Source of the DNA: Prevotella sp.
Lineage (GTDB): Bacteria; Bacteroidota; Bacteroidia; Bacteroidales; Bacteroidaceae
Reading direction: 5' to 3'
DNA length: 64,000 nt
NCBI GenBank assembly: GCA_017619755.1
Contig: JAFZRU010000065.1
Location: forward strand, 17,439-81,438
Shown here piece by piece: positions 45,062 to 54,281 of this stretch (positions are counted from its first letter, which is position 1; the number at the start of each line of letters is the position of its first letter). The notes beneath the pieces were generated by a model. It saw only the letters and a program-made list of their open reading frames with translations. It searched no databases and had not been told where the DNA came from. The position numbers and the translations under genes are program-made.

Positions 45062-46498
45062 TAGCCTTTTTCTTCCGCTGAACAGCAGCCCGAGGAAGGT
45101 GAGGGTACCATTGAGCATGAGCAGCTCGTATCCGAAGCGGTAGGCGGTGAAATGCTGGGTGAGCTGGTCGGCGGCGAAGCACAACAATGGCGAGGCGACG
45201 GCAATGAAAGGCACCGCCTTGTCGTTGACGGCTCTTTTTGTGAAGAGGCTGAAGGCGAAGAGCCCGAGCAGCGGGCCATAGGTGTAGGAGCACATCACGT
45301 AGATGGCATCGATGACACTCGGTGAGTTGACCACGCGGAAAGCGAGGACGAGAGCCACGAAGCCTATCGCGACCGCGACATGCACGCGCCTTCTGAGCCT
45401 TTCATCGTCGGGTTTTTGCACGAGATCGACGCAGCAACTTGTGGTGAGAGCGGTGAGTGCGGAGTCAGCGCTTGAGAATGCCGCCGCCACGATGCCGAGC
45501 GTGAACAGCACCACCACAGCCTGCCCCAACCTTCCTGTTGCTGCAAACATCGGCAGCAACTCATCTCCTGCCTGAGGCAATGCAATCCCTTGTCGTGCAG
45601 CCAGCACGGTGAGCAAGATGCCGAGAGCGAGGAAGAGCAAATTGGCGGGCAAGAACGCGAAACCATAGCTGCACATGTCCTTTTGCGCCTCTTTTAGCGA
45701 TTTGCAAGTGAGGTTTTTCTGCATCATGTCCTGGTCGAGTCCCGTCATGACGATGGTGATGAAAATCCCGGAGAGGAACTGCTTCCAGAAAAACTGCTTC
45801 GACATAGGGTCGTCGAAGACAAAGATACGGCTTTTAGAGTTGTCTGCCACTGCCTTGGCCGCCTCCGAGACAGTCATTCCCAATTGGTTGATGACGCAAT
45901 AGATGATCAGCGCGAGAGCAGCAAACATACAGAAAGTTTGCAGCGTGTCGGTCCACACCAGTGTCTTGATTCCGCTGTGTCGCGTGTAGAGCCATATCAG
46001 CGCCACCATGGCAAGGACGGTGCAAGGGAACGGCACGCCAAAACCGTCGAGTACGAAGCGCTGCAATACGATGCACACCACATAGAATCTTGCCGCCGCC
46101 CCCGTAGCCTTTGAGAGAATGAAGAAGGATGCTCCTGTCTTATATGCTCTTCCTCCGAGCCTTTTTTTCAGGAAGGAGTAGATGGTGGTGAGGTTGTGCT
46201 TGTAATAGACGGGCAGCAACACGAATGCGACGGCGAAATATCCCAAGACAAAGCCCATGCATGTCTGCATGTAGGTCATGTCGATGGCCATCACCATTCC
46301 CGGCACGCTGACGAAGGTGACGCCGGAGATGGACGCCCCCACCATGCCAAACGCCACGAGGTACCACGGAGACTGTCTGTTCCCCCTGAAAAAGGCATCG
46401 TTGTCATGACGTACCGAGGTCAGTCGTCCCACAATGAGCAGCAGGGCGAAATAGGCCGCCACGGTGGCGAGAATGCTGAAAGCTGCCGTGCTATGCAT
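45059..46498 (-). CDS. Sodium:solute symporter family transporter
   Basis: The 479-residue protein has about 13 membrane helices and SSS landmarks: FFRGNRQSPWYLVAFGMVGA near the start, MTGLDQDMMQKNLTCKSLKE in the middle and VAAAFSSADSALTALTTSCC in the sodium-binding helix. The solute cannot be read. Its start codon overlaps the end of mfd by 8 bases, so it is the downstream gene of an mfd operon, an arrangement with no obvious functional logic. Confidence 0.88.
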   Translation of the reverse strand: MHSTAAFSILATVAAYFALLLIVGRLTSVRHDNDAFFRGNRQSPWYLVAFGMVGASISGVTFVSVPGMVMAIDMTYMQTCMGFVLGYFAVAFVLLPVYYKHNLTTIYSFLKKRLGGRAYKTGASFFILSKATGAAARFYVVCIVLQRFVLDGFGVPFPCTVLAMVALIWLYTRHSGIKTLVWTDTLQTFCMFAALALIIYCVINQLGMTVSEAAKAVADNSKSRIFVFDDPMSKQFFWKQFLSGIFITIVMTGLDQDMMQKNLTCKSLKEAQKDMCSYGFAFLPANLLFLALGILLTVLAARQGIALPQAGDELLPMFAATGRLGQAVVVLFTLGIVAAAFSSADSALTALTTSCCVDLVQKPDDERLRRRVHVAVAIGFVALVLAFRVVNSPSVIDAIYVMCSYTYGPLLGLFAFSLFTKRAVNDKAVPFIAVASPLLCFAADQLTQHFTAYRFGYELLMLNGTLTFLGLLFSGRKRL

Positions 46499-49400
46499 CT
46501 ATAAGAACTTTCTCGTTGATGATCTCCCTGAGGATGGCCACCGCCTCCCTGACGGATGTCACATTGGCCACCACCATCATATTGCGCCCTTTCGCTTCCT
46601 TGAGGTTGCATCGCCGCAGGTGGTGGTTGATGAAATGCAGCACTTTTGAGAAAGCCGTACTTCGGTAGAAGGGGCTGGCGGTGTTGCTGACGAACTGCAT
46701 CTGCATCCTCCCCTGGTTGAGCAGTATTTTCTCGCATCCGAGCATTCTCCCCAACCTTCGCAGCGGCACCACCTGCATAAGTTCCACTCCCTCCTTTGGC
46801 ACTTTTCCGAAGCGGTCTTCGAGGCGTCTTCGGTACGCCTCCAGTTCTTCGTCGCTGTTGATGTTGTCGAGTTCGCGGTAGAGGAGCATCCTCTCGCTGC
46901 TCCCCGGCACGTAACTGTCGGGGAAATACATTTCCAAGTCGCTCTCCAACGAGCAGTCGTCCACGAAGTCGTCGCCTCTCACCTCCCGACCTTTCGCCAG
47001 GTCCTCCTCGTAAAGGTCCCCGAACTCCTCGTTCTTCAATTCCGTGACCGCCTGGTTGAGGATTTTTTGGTACGTCTCGTACCCCAAGTCCTCCATGAAG
47101 CCACTCTGCTCCGCCCCGAGGAGGTTGCCAGCCCCCCTTATGTCGAGGTCCTGCATGGCAAGGTTGAAACCGCTTCCCAATTCGGAGAAGTTCTCCAAGG
47201 CTTCCAGCCTCCTCCTGGCGTCGGCTGGCAGGAGGCTTTTAGGTGGTGCGATGAGATAGCAGAAAGCTTTTCTGTTGGAGCGCCCCACCCTTCCCCTCAT
47301 CTGGTGGATGTCGGAGAGACCAAAGCGATGTGCGTCGTTGATGAAGATGGTGTTGGCGTTGGGAATGTCGATGCCGTTCTCGATGATGGTGGTAGAGACG
47401 AGCACGTCGTAGTCGTGGTTGATGAAACCAAGCACCACATTCTCCAGTTCCTCGGGCTTCATCTGCCCATGGCCGATGGCGATGCGCGCGTCTGGCACGT
47501 GTTTGCGTATGACCATCTCGATGTCCTGGAGGGTGGCGATGCGGCTGCTGACAAAATACACCTGTCCGTTTCTGCTCATCTCGAAATTAACGGCGTCGGC
47601 GATGACTTCCGGACTGAACGTGGTGAGTTCCGTATAAACGGGGTGCCTGTTGGGCGGCGGCGTTCTGATGATGCTCATGTCACGCGCCCCCATGAGGGAG
47701 AACTGCAACGTTCTCGGTATGGGTGTCGCCGACATGGTGAGCGTGTCGATGTTCGACTTGAGCTGTCTCAATTTCTCCTTGGTAGAGACTCCAAATTTCT
47801 GCTCCTCGTCGATGACGAGCAGTCCCAGGTCCTTCCATTGGACGTTCTTTCCGAGTATTTTGTGCGTACCGATGAGGATGTCCACCTTCCCTTCCTTGAG
47901 GCGGTTGGTGATGTCCTTCACCTGCTTGGCCGTCCTTGCCCTTGACAGGTACTCGATGTTGACGGGGAAATCCCGAAGACGCTCGGTGAAAGTCTTGTAA
48001 TGTTGGAATGCGAGCACCGTCGTAGGCACGAGCACCGCCACCTGCTTGTTGTCGCAGGCCGCCTTGAAAGCCGCCCTGACGGCCACCTCCGTCTTTCCGA
48101 ATCCCACGTCTCCGCAGACGAGGCGGTCCATAGGTCTGTCGCTCTCCATATCGGCCTTCACCTCGTTGGTGGCTCGCAGTTGGTCAGGGGTGTCCTCATA
48201 CAGAAAACTGCCCTCCAGTTCGTGCTGCATGTAGTTGTCGGGGCTAAAAGCAAAGCCCTTTTGGTGCCTTCGCTTGGCATAGAGTTTGATGAGGTCTCTG
48301 GCAATGTCCTTGATGCGCTTCTTCGCCCTTTCCTTCATACGCTCCCACGCTCCCGTTCCGAGGGTGCTCATGCGCGGCGGTTCTCCTGTGTCGGCCCTCC
48401 TGTATTTGGATATTTTGTAGAGAGAGTGAATGGAAACGTCAACGGTATCACCTCGTTGATATAGGATGCGTATCATCTCCTGGTAACTTCCCCCCGTTGC
48501 CACCCTGACGAGCCCTGCGAATTTGCCAATGCCGAAATCGACGTGCACGATGAAGTCTCCCGGTTCCATCTCCTGCAATTCCTTCATGGTGAGCGCCATC
48601 TTCCCCGCTCTGGCGGTGTCGGAGCGCAGGTTGTACTTGTGGAAGCGTTCGAACACCTGGTGGTCAGTGAAGAGGCAGATGCGCTCGATATTGTCCACAA
48701 AGCCGGCGTGGAGGGTTTTGTCCACGTCGATGAAGGTGATGGGAGGTTGCTGTGATACAGCAACAGACGGAACGGGTGTGGCAGAGGCGGGGTCTTCCTC
48801 TGCAGTGAGGATGTCTCTCAGTCGCTGGAGCTGTTTTTGGCTGTCGGAAAGCACCATGAGTTGGTATCCGCGCTGGAGGTAGTCGGCGAAGGTATCCCGC
48901 AGGAGGGTGAAATTCTTATGGAAGATGGGTTGTGGCGAAATGTCGAACTTGATGGTGGTTTTCGGCACTCCAAGAGGCTTGTTTCCGAAGTCGATGCGCC
49001 TCAAGCCTTCGAGGCCGCTGATGAAGGTGGATGGTTTCACCAGTTGGCTCTCCCTGCTCAGTTGCTCCAAGATGGCAGCCTTCTCCGGCTCCGTGGCCCC
49101 TTCAAGCCTCTCCGTGACCGCCTGTTGTGAGAAGCCCTCCTCATAGACGCGCCCGATGACATCATAGACGTATGCGAGGTCCTTGGTCGCCACGATGGCG
49201 TCCTTGGGCAGGAAGGAGGTGAAGGGTGTCTTCTCCTGGGTGTAAACGAGCCTTGGCACCACCTCCACCTGCGTCTTTTTCTCTCGTGAGAGTTGGCTTT
49301 GAATGTCGAAGGTGCGGATGGTGTCTATCTCGTCTCCGAAGAAGTCGATGCGGAAGGGATACTCACTGCTGTAAGAATAAACGTCGATGATGCTTCCCCT

Positions 49401-49958
49401 CATGGCGAACTGCCCCGGCTCATAGACATACTCCTGCATGTGGAAACCGAGTTCACGCAATTGCTCCATCACGTCCGTAATGTCGATGCTCTGCCCCACC
49501 TTGAGAGTGAGCGTCCTCTCGTCCAGCTTGTGCTTCGATACGACCAGTTCGCCCAATGCCTCTGGGAAAGTCACCACGTAGGTGGGTTTTCCCACTTTCT
49601 GCGCCCCTTCCGCCACCGTTGAGAGGCGTGTGAGCACCTCTGTTCGCAGGATTTCGTTGGCTGCGTCCCTCTGCCCGTACTTCACTGCCCTGCGATAAGA
49701 CGAAGGATAGAAAAGCACGTCGTCCTGCCCCATCACCTGTGTGAGGTCATGGTAGAAATATCCTGCCTCGTCGTTGTCCTGTAGGACGAAGAGGATGGTT
49801 GCCGGCAGTCTTGTCGCCACCGCTGCGAAAACCAGAGGCGCGGAAGATGCCGACAGCCCTTGAAGAAACACATGCGGTGTATCTTTCGACAATTGCTGAG
49901 CCAATGCACCGCATTGCGGGGACCGCCCGTAGCGCCGTTGGAGTTCCTGAATGGTCAT
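46491..49958 (-). CDS. mfd: Transcription-repair coupling factor Mfd
   Basis: The 1155-residue protein is taken from ATG 49958 (MTIQELQRRYGRSPQCGA). The frame stays open upstream to 50141, but that extension runs across the promoter and has no counterpart in the family. Order: UvrB-homology N-part with QEYVYEPGQFAMRGSIIDVY and YPFRIDFFGDEID, RNA-polymerase-interaction domain at about 470-530 (GDFIVHVDFGIGKFAGL), then the RecG-like translocase with GDVGFGKTEVA (Lys622), VIDEEQKFG and TMSATPIPRTL, and the C-terminal UvrA-binding inhibitory domain. It removes stalled RNA polymerase and recruits UvrA. Confidence 0.96.
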   Translation of the reverse strand: MTIQELQRRYGRSPQCGALAQQLSKDTPHVFLQGLSASSAPLVFAAVATRLPATILFVLQDNDEAGYFYHDLTQVMGQDDVLFYPSSYRRAVKYGQRDAANEILRTEVLTRLSTVAEGAQKVGKPTYVVTFPEALGELVVSKHKLDERTLTLKVGQSIDITDVMEQLRELGFHMQEYVYEPGQFAMRGSIIDVYSYSSEYPFRIDFFGDEIDTIRTFDIQSQLSREKKTQVEVVPRLVYTQEKTPFTSFLPKDAIVATKDLAYVYDVIGRVYEEGFSQQAVTERLEGATEPEKAAILEQLSRESQLVKPSTFISGLEGLRRIDFGNKPLGVPKTTIKFDISPQPIFHKNFTLLRDTFADYLQRGYQLMVLSDSQKQLQRLRDILTAEEDPASATPVPSVAVSQQPPITFIDVDKTLHAGFVDNIERICLFTDHQVFERFHKYNLRSDTARAGKMALTMKELQEMEPGDFIVHVDFGIGKFAGLVRVATGGSYQEMIRILYQRGDTVDVSIHSLYKISKYRRADTGEPPRMSTLGTGAWERMKERAKKRIKDIARDLIKLYAKRRHQKGFAFSPDNYMQHELEGSFLYEDTPDQLRATNEVKADMESDRPMDRLVCGDVGFGKTEVAVRAAFKAACDNKQVAVLVPTTVLAFQHYKTFTERLRDFPVNIEYLSRARTAKQVKDITNRLKEGKVDILIGTHKILGKNVQWKDLGLLVIDEEQKFGVSTKEKLRQLKSNIDTLTMSATPIPRTLQFSLMGARDMSIIRTPPPNRHPVYTELTTFSPEVIADAVNFEMSRNGQVYFVSSRIATLQDIEMVIRKHVPDARIAIGHGQMKPEELENVVLGFINHDYDVLVSTTIIENGIDIPNANTIFINDAHRFGLSDIHQMRGRVGRSNRKAFCYLIAPPKSLLPADARRRLEALENFSELGSGFNLAMQDLDIRGAGNLLGAEQSGFMEDLGYETYQKILNQAVTELKNEEFGDLYEEDLAKGREVRGDDFVDDCSLESDLEMYFPDSYVPGSSERMLLYRELDNINSDEELEAYRRRLEDRFGKVPKEGVELMQVVPLRRLGRMLGCEKILLNQGRMQMQFVSNTASPFYRSTAFSKVLHFINHHLRRCNLKEAKGRNMMVVANVTSVREAVAILREIINEKVLIDA

Positions 49959-49988
49959 CTGAAATGTCTCGCTGTTGGAAATTGGCTG

Positions 49989-50022
49989 CAAAAATACGAA
50001 AAAAGAGCGACAATCGTGCAAA
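49989..50022 (-). promoter_or_regulatory. Promoter of mfd
   Basis: The minus strand has TTTG (50019-50022), a 22-base spacer and TATTTTTG (49989-49996), 30 bases upstream of the ATG. The position supports the start at 49958. Confidence 0.55.
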
Positions 50023-50124
50023 CATACATGGTGTTTTACAGATAGAAAAGCAACAAAACAAATGAATGTTGAGATGTATGGGCATTTTTTTTCAATACAA
50101 ATGGCAAATACAACAAATAATTTG

Positions 50125-50132
50125 TATCTTTG
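50125..50132 (+). promoter_or_regulatory. -7 box of ndk
   Basis: TATCTTTG matches TAnnTTTG, 26 bases before the ATG at 50159. Confidence 0.55.
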
Positions 50133-50158
50133 CAAAAACATTCATCAAATATCACATT

Positions 50159-50623
50159 ATGGAAAAAACTCTTGTATTGTTGAAGCCCAGCTGCGTACAG
50201 CGTCAGCTGATTGGCGAGATTGTGAACCGTTTTGAGCGTCGCGGACTTCGCGTGGCAGGTATGAAGATGATGCAGCTCTCTGACGAGATTCTGCGCGAGC
50301 ATTATGCCCACCTTGTGGACCGTCCTTTCTTCCCCTCTTTGGCTGCCTCCATGCAGGCCTCGCCGGTAGTGGCCCTTGCCCTCGAAGGTGTGGATGCCGT
50401 ACAGGTGGTACGTACGATGACAGGCTCCACCAACGGGCGTGAGGCTGCTCCGGGAACCATCCGTGGCGACTACTCGATGAGCAACCAGCAGAACATCGTC
50501 CACGCCAGCGACTCCACCTCCAACGCCGAGATAGAACTGAAACGTTTCTTCCGTGACGAAGAAATCTTCGAATATCCAAGTGCCACCTTCGGCTTCATCT
50601 ACGGCGAAGGCGAGGCGAAATGA
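50159..50623 (+). CDS. ndk: Nucleoside-diphosphate kinase
   Basis: The 154-residue protein starts at ATG 50159 (MEKTLVLLKPSCVQRQLIGE); the upstream in-frame ATG lies before the promoter box. It has the family's phosphate-carrying histidine, His115 in NIVHASDS, and the binding segments TMTGSTNGREAAPGTIRGDY. The enzyme passes the gamma phosphate of ATP to other nucleoside diphosphates. The usual NxxxGSD/H-x-SDS context is kept. It is divergent from mfd, has its own promoter and a strong terminator. Confidence 0.96.
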   Translation: MEKTLVLLKPSCVQRQLIGEIVNRFERRGLRVAGMKMMQLSDEILREHYAHLVDRPFFPSLAASMQASPVVALALEGVDAVQVVRTMTGSTNGREAAPGTIRGDYSMSNQQNIVHASDSTSNAEIELKRFFRDEEIFEYPSATFGFIYGEGEAK

Positions 50624-50677
50624 GCTTGTAGGCCATCTTTGAAACTGGCATAAAACAAGACTTTTTATGAAACAGAC

Positions 50678-50710
50678 AAAACGATGGCTGCGGTGAGCAG
50701 CCATCGTTTT
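50678..50710 (+). terminator. Terminator of ndk
   Basis: A 14-bp perfect stem (AAAACGATGGCTGC with its complement) and 5-base loop end in TTTT. The gene-free stretch 50711-50915 shows nothing else I can support. Confidence 0.8.
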
Positions 50711-50915
50711 CTGTTGTATCTCCACTCAAGCAAAGATGAAACGCTCGGACGATTTCCAGGCAAGGCAGTTCTTCTTCTGCTTCCTCCTTAATATTATTAT
50801 ACGACTACAGCCTTTCCTTTGTAGATATAGACACCCATAACGGTGGAACATCCCTCTCGCAACGAACGAATACAAGAAAAAAGGTACAGGGAGGCTCGTT
50901 ATCAAAAAAAATGCG

Positions 50916-50923
50916 TAAATTTG
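50916..50923 (+). promoter_or_regulatory. -7 box of the large secreted protein gene
   Basis: TAAATTTG matches TAnnTTTG. Transcription would start near 50930, on top of the first in-frame ATG (50931), which argues for the start at 50976. Confidence 0.55.
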
Positions 50924-50975
50924 CGGCAAAATGTGGAAAATGACAAAAAAGAAAACCAACAGTTTAGGTGAGAAG

Positions 50976-53489
50976 ATGATGAAAATCATCTACTTGCTTT
51001 CGCTGTCCTTTCTTCTTGCGCCTTGTCCGCTCCTTGCACAGGACATCGACCTCTCCCCCGACTTCGTGGGCGAAGGCGAGATGATGGAAAGCTTGCTGCA
51101 GATGGTTGCCGATTTCAGCCAATACATGGCCGCCGACTATATGGGCTGCGACACGCCCAACAACGTAGGCGAGGAATGTGGCTGCTTCATGGGCGAGCGG
51201 ACGATGGAGAGCAACGAGGCCGGTGTGAGGACCAACGCCGACCTCTCCATGCTCTGCGCCTTCCTCGTGAAACACGGACAACCCGCCGGCATACGCCTCC
51301 CCGAGGGCGAGACCTGGGAACATCTAAGCGACATCGCCCGCAAGTCACTCGTTTTCGCCTACTCCACCCACAAAGCCAACCGGTTGAAAACCTGCGCCAA
51401 GGGCGACTACTGGGGAAGCACCGGGAATGCCGACCACGTGTGGGAAAGTTCACTATGGGCCCTCTCCGTAGCCTGGTCGGCCTTCTTCCAGTGGGAGGAG
51501 CTTAGCGAGGCACAACGCACCTGCATCCACCGACTGCTGAAAGCAGAATGCGACTATGAGTTGCAGCGCGACATCCCCACGGGCTACCGTGGCGACACCA
51601 AGGCAGAGGAGAACGGATGGGAGGCCGGCGTGTTGGCAGCGGCCATCGGCCTCTTCCCCGACGACCCCCTCGCCCCGAAGTGGTGGCAGCGGATGAGGGA
51701 ATTCGCCATCAACAGCTACAGCCACCCCTCCGACGCCGACAACCACAGCATCATCGACCCTGGGAATGAGGCGACGGTGGCCGACCTCTACCGAGGTGCC
51801 AACCTCTACCCCGACTACACACTGCAAAACCACAACCTTTTCCACACCTCCTACCAAAATGTGGTGATGCAGGAGTTGGGCGAGGCCGCCCTCACCTTGG
51901 AGATGTTCCAAAAAGGTCTGGGACGCGAGGAACAGTGGAAGAGCAACGCACTGATGCACCACAACCGCGAGGTGATGGACAGCGTGCTGTGCTGGTTGGC
52001 ACTCACCGACGGCGAACTGGCCATGCCCAACGGCAACGACTGGAGCCTCTTCCTCTACGACCAGATCACCTCCTACTCCACGATGGCCACCATGATGGGC
52101 GACGCCGACGCACTGATGTTGGAAAACCGAGCATGGAAACACATTCGTGCACGACAACGCACCACCACCGACGGCAGTTGGCTGCTGCGCCCCGACGTGC
52201 AAGCCCGTCGCATGGGCGTGCAAGGACACCGCGTGATGATGACCTATCTGATGCACCTGGCACATAGCACCGCCCACCTGCAACCCACGACATGGGAGGC
52301 ATTTCGCGAGCGACACAGCGCGGCACGCCTCCTGCCCTGCCAGAACGTGGTGCGTGCATTCACCAAAGACCGCTTCACCACCTTTTCCTGGAGCGAGGGG
52401 CTCCGCAGCTACACCGGCTACATCGCCGCCAACAGCATGGACCGCAACAAGACCTTCGTGCCTTTCCGCGCTTGGAACACCGGCAACCTCCTCGGGTGGT
52501 ACACCGTGGAGGGACGCCGCACCGACGCCACCCCCGTGGTGAGCGGACAGCACCACCTCGAAGGCGACAGCTACACGATGAGCGGGGAACTGCACACCAA
52601 CCAAGCCACGCTCGACCATCGCTTCGCCCTCTACTCCACCCCCGGCAACGCCGTGCTTTACACCGACGTGGTGACCGCCCTCGACAGCGGCGTCATCACC
52701 CGCGAGCAGGGGGGGCTGACGGCCATCTCGGTGGACGAGCTGACGCGCACACAGCGCACCCTGCACCACGCCGGCGGTGCGCTGACAACCAACGGCGACG
52801 GCCAGACCACCCTTTACACTCCCTGGTTGAACATCGACGACGAACTGGGCCTTGTGTGCCGCGAGGCGAAAGCCATGGCTTTTGGCGGACGAGCCAACAA
52901 CAACAGCGTGATGACCGCCAAGGCCATCCCTTCCTACAACGAAGAGCGGCGACCTTTTGCCAAAGGCGACCTCATCGACCGCCGCAACATCGCCTGGTAC
53001 AGCCTCGTCACTGCGGAGACCACCAAGCGGATGGCAGAGCGGCAGACATCCCTCGGCAACCTGCTGCCACGGGGATGGAACGGCCAATTAGCCGCCGACC
53101 CCGACCTTACCCACTACTTGTTGGTGGCCAACTTCACCGACCAGCCGGGCGAGGCCACTTTGAGAGGACTGCACTGCGACACCGGAGCACCCGTGCTCGA
53201 CGTGGAGACACACATCACCAACAGCCAGGCAGACGCCACCCTGCACCTCGATGCCAACAGCTGCGAGGGAAAGACGCTGCGGGTGTTTGTGGAGGGCGAC
53301 GGCATCACCGCCACCTTGGCTCCCTGCGAAGAAACAGCTGCCATCCTCACCGCCAAGCATCCCGTCACCATCACCCTCCGCATCATCGCCGACGGCACGA
53401 CACACGAAATCACAAAAAAACTGAAAGCGAGCCGTAAAACCCGCTTCTATCTGAAAAACGACAAAATAAGAACCCGAAATGAGAATTGA
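50976..53489 (+). CDS. Large secreted protein, possible polysaccharide-active enzyme
   Basis: The 837-residue protein starts at ATG 50976, giving the signal peptide [22 protein letters not shown]; ATGs at 50931 and 50940 are in frame but lie at the predicted transcript start. Residues about 30-490 are helical with many Trp/His/Asp/Glu pairs ([56 protein letters not shown]), which looks like an (alpha/alpha)6 toroid. From about 495 on it is beta-rich ([20 protein letters not shown]). This toroid-plus-sandwich layout occurs in polysaccharide lyases and several hydrolase families, but I cannot place it in one. The end overlaps trmD by 11 bases. Confidence 0.65.
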   Translation: MMKIIYLLSLSFLLAPCPLLAQDIDLSPDFVGEGEMMESLLQMVADFSQYMAADYMGCDTPNNVGEECGCFMGERTMESNEAGVRTNADLSMLCAFLVKHGQPAGIRLPEGETWEHLSDIARKSLVFAYSTHKANRLKTCAKGDYWGSTGNADHVWESSLWALSVAWSAFFQWEELSEAQRTCIHRLLKAECDYELQRDIPTGYRGDTKAEENGWEAGVLAAAIGLFPDDPLAPKWWQRMREFAINSYSHPSDADNHSIIDPGNEATVADLYRGANLYPDYTLQNHNLFHTSYQNVVMQELGEAALTLEMFQKGLGREEQWKSNALMHHNREVMDSVLCWLALTDGELAMPNGNDWSLFLYDQITSYSTMATMMGDADALMLENRAWKHIRARQRTTTDGSWLLRPDVQARRMGVQGHRVMMTYLMHLAHSTAHLQPTTWEAFRERHSAARLLPCQNVVRAFTKDRFTTFSWSEGLRSYTGYIAANSMDRNKTFVPFRAWNTGNLLGWYTVEGRRTDATPVVSGQHHLEGDSYTMSGELHTNQATLDHRFALYSTPGNAVLYTDVVTALDSGVITREQGGLTAISVDELTRTQRTLHHAGGALTTNGDGQTTLYTPWLNIDDELGLVCREAKAMAFGGRANNNSVMTAKAIPSYNEERRPFAKGDLIDRRNIAWYSLVTAETTKRMAERQTSLGNLLPRGWNGQLAADPDLTHYLLVANFTDQPGEATLRGLHCDTGAPVLDVETHITNSQADATLHLDANSCEGKTLRVFVEGDGITATLAPCEETAAILTAKHPVTITLRIIADGTTHEITKKLKASRKTRFYLKNDKIRTRNEN

Positions 53490-54153
53490 CATCATCACCG
53501 TCCTGCCCGAAATGCTCGAAGGCTTCGTACACGAGTCCATCCTGGCCAGGGCACAGAAGAAAGGCTTGGCAGAAATCCACCTCCACAACCTCAGAGACTA
53601 CACCCTTGACAAATGGCGGCGCGTGGACGACTACCCTTACGGGGGCTTCGCCGGCATGGTGATGCAGTGCGAACCCATCGACCGCGCCATCTCGGCCCTC
53701 AAAGCGGAGCGTGAATACGACGAAGTGGTCTTCACCTCCCCCGACGGCGAACAGTTCTCCCAGCAAATCGCCAACGACATGTCGATGCTGACAAACATCA
53801 TCATCCTCTGCGGGCATTACAAGGGCATCGACCAACGCATCCGCGACCACCTCATCACGAGGGAAATCTCCATCGGCGACTATGTGCTCACCGGCGGCGA
53901 ACTGGCAGCAGCCGTCATGGCCGACGCCATCGTGCGCCTCGTCCCAGGGGTGATCAGCGACGACCAAAGTGCCCTTTCCGACTGTTTCCAGGACGGTCTG
54001 CTCTCGGCACCCATCTACACGCGACCGGCTGAATACAAGGGGTGGCGTGTGCCAGACATCCTCCTCAGCGGAAACGAGGGAAAAATCAAGGACTGGGAGA
54101 TAGAGCAAAGTTTGGAGCGAACACGCCGCCTCCGCCCCGACCTGCTGAAGTAA
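53479..54153 (+). CDS. trmD: tRNA (guanine-37-N1)-methyltransferase TrmD
   Basis: The 224-residue protein has the expected length. Signature segments are [15 protein letters not shown] at the start, [13 protein letters not shown], the AdoMet trefoil-knot segments [16 protein letters not shown] and [19 protein letters not shown], and [25 protein letters not shown]-type end ([11 protein letters not shown]). It methylates G37 next to the anticodon and so prevents frameshifting. It begins inside the end of the preceding secreted-protein gene and has no promoter box of its own in view. Confidence 0.95.
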   Translation: MRIDIITVLPEMLEGFVHESILARAQKKGLAEIHLHNLRDYTLDKWRRVDDYPYGGFAGMVMQCEPIDRAISALKAEREYDEVVFTSPDGEQFSQQIANDMSMLTNIIILCGHYKGIDQRIRDHLITREISIGDYVLTGGELAAAVMADAIVRLVPGVISDDQSALSDCFQDGLLSAPIYTRPAEYKGWRVPDILLSGNEGKIKDWEIEQSLERTRRLRPDLLK

Positions 54154-54204
54154 GAATCCCCCTCGACATCATTTGAGTGCCAAAGCCAAAAAAAAGAGAG
54201 AAAA

Positions 54205-54236
54205 TTTGGCAAAGACCAAAAAATGCCGTAAATTTG
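54205..54236 (+). promoter_or_regulatory. Promoter of the secreted adhesin-like gene cluster
   Basis: TTTG at 54205-54208, a 20-base spacer and TAAATTTG at 54229-54236 match the Bacteroidetes consensus exactly. The leader is about 39 bases. Confidence 0.75.
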
Positions 54237-54281
54237 CGGTTTGAAACAAAAATATAAACAACATTCAATACCTTTATTAAT

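Noticed and set aside
49959-50141. 61-codon N-terminal extension of Mfd
   Set aside because: It includes the predicted mfd promoter, reads as random sequence and is absent from the family's usual N-terminus.
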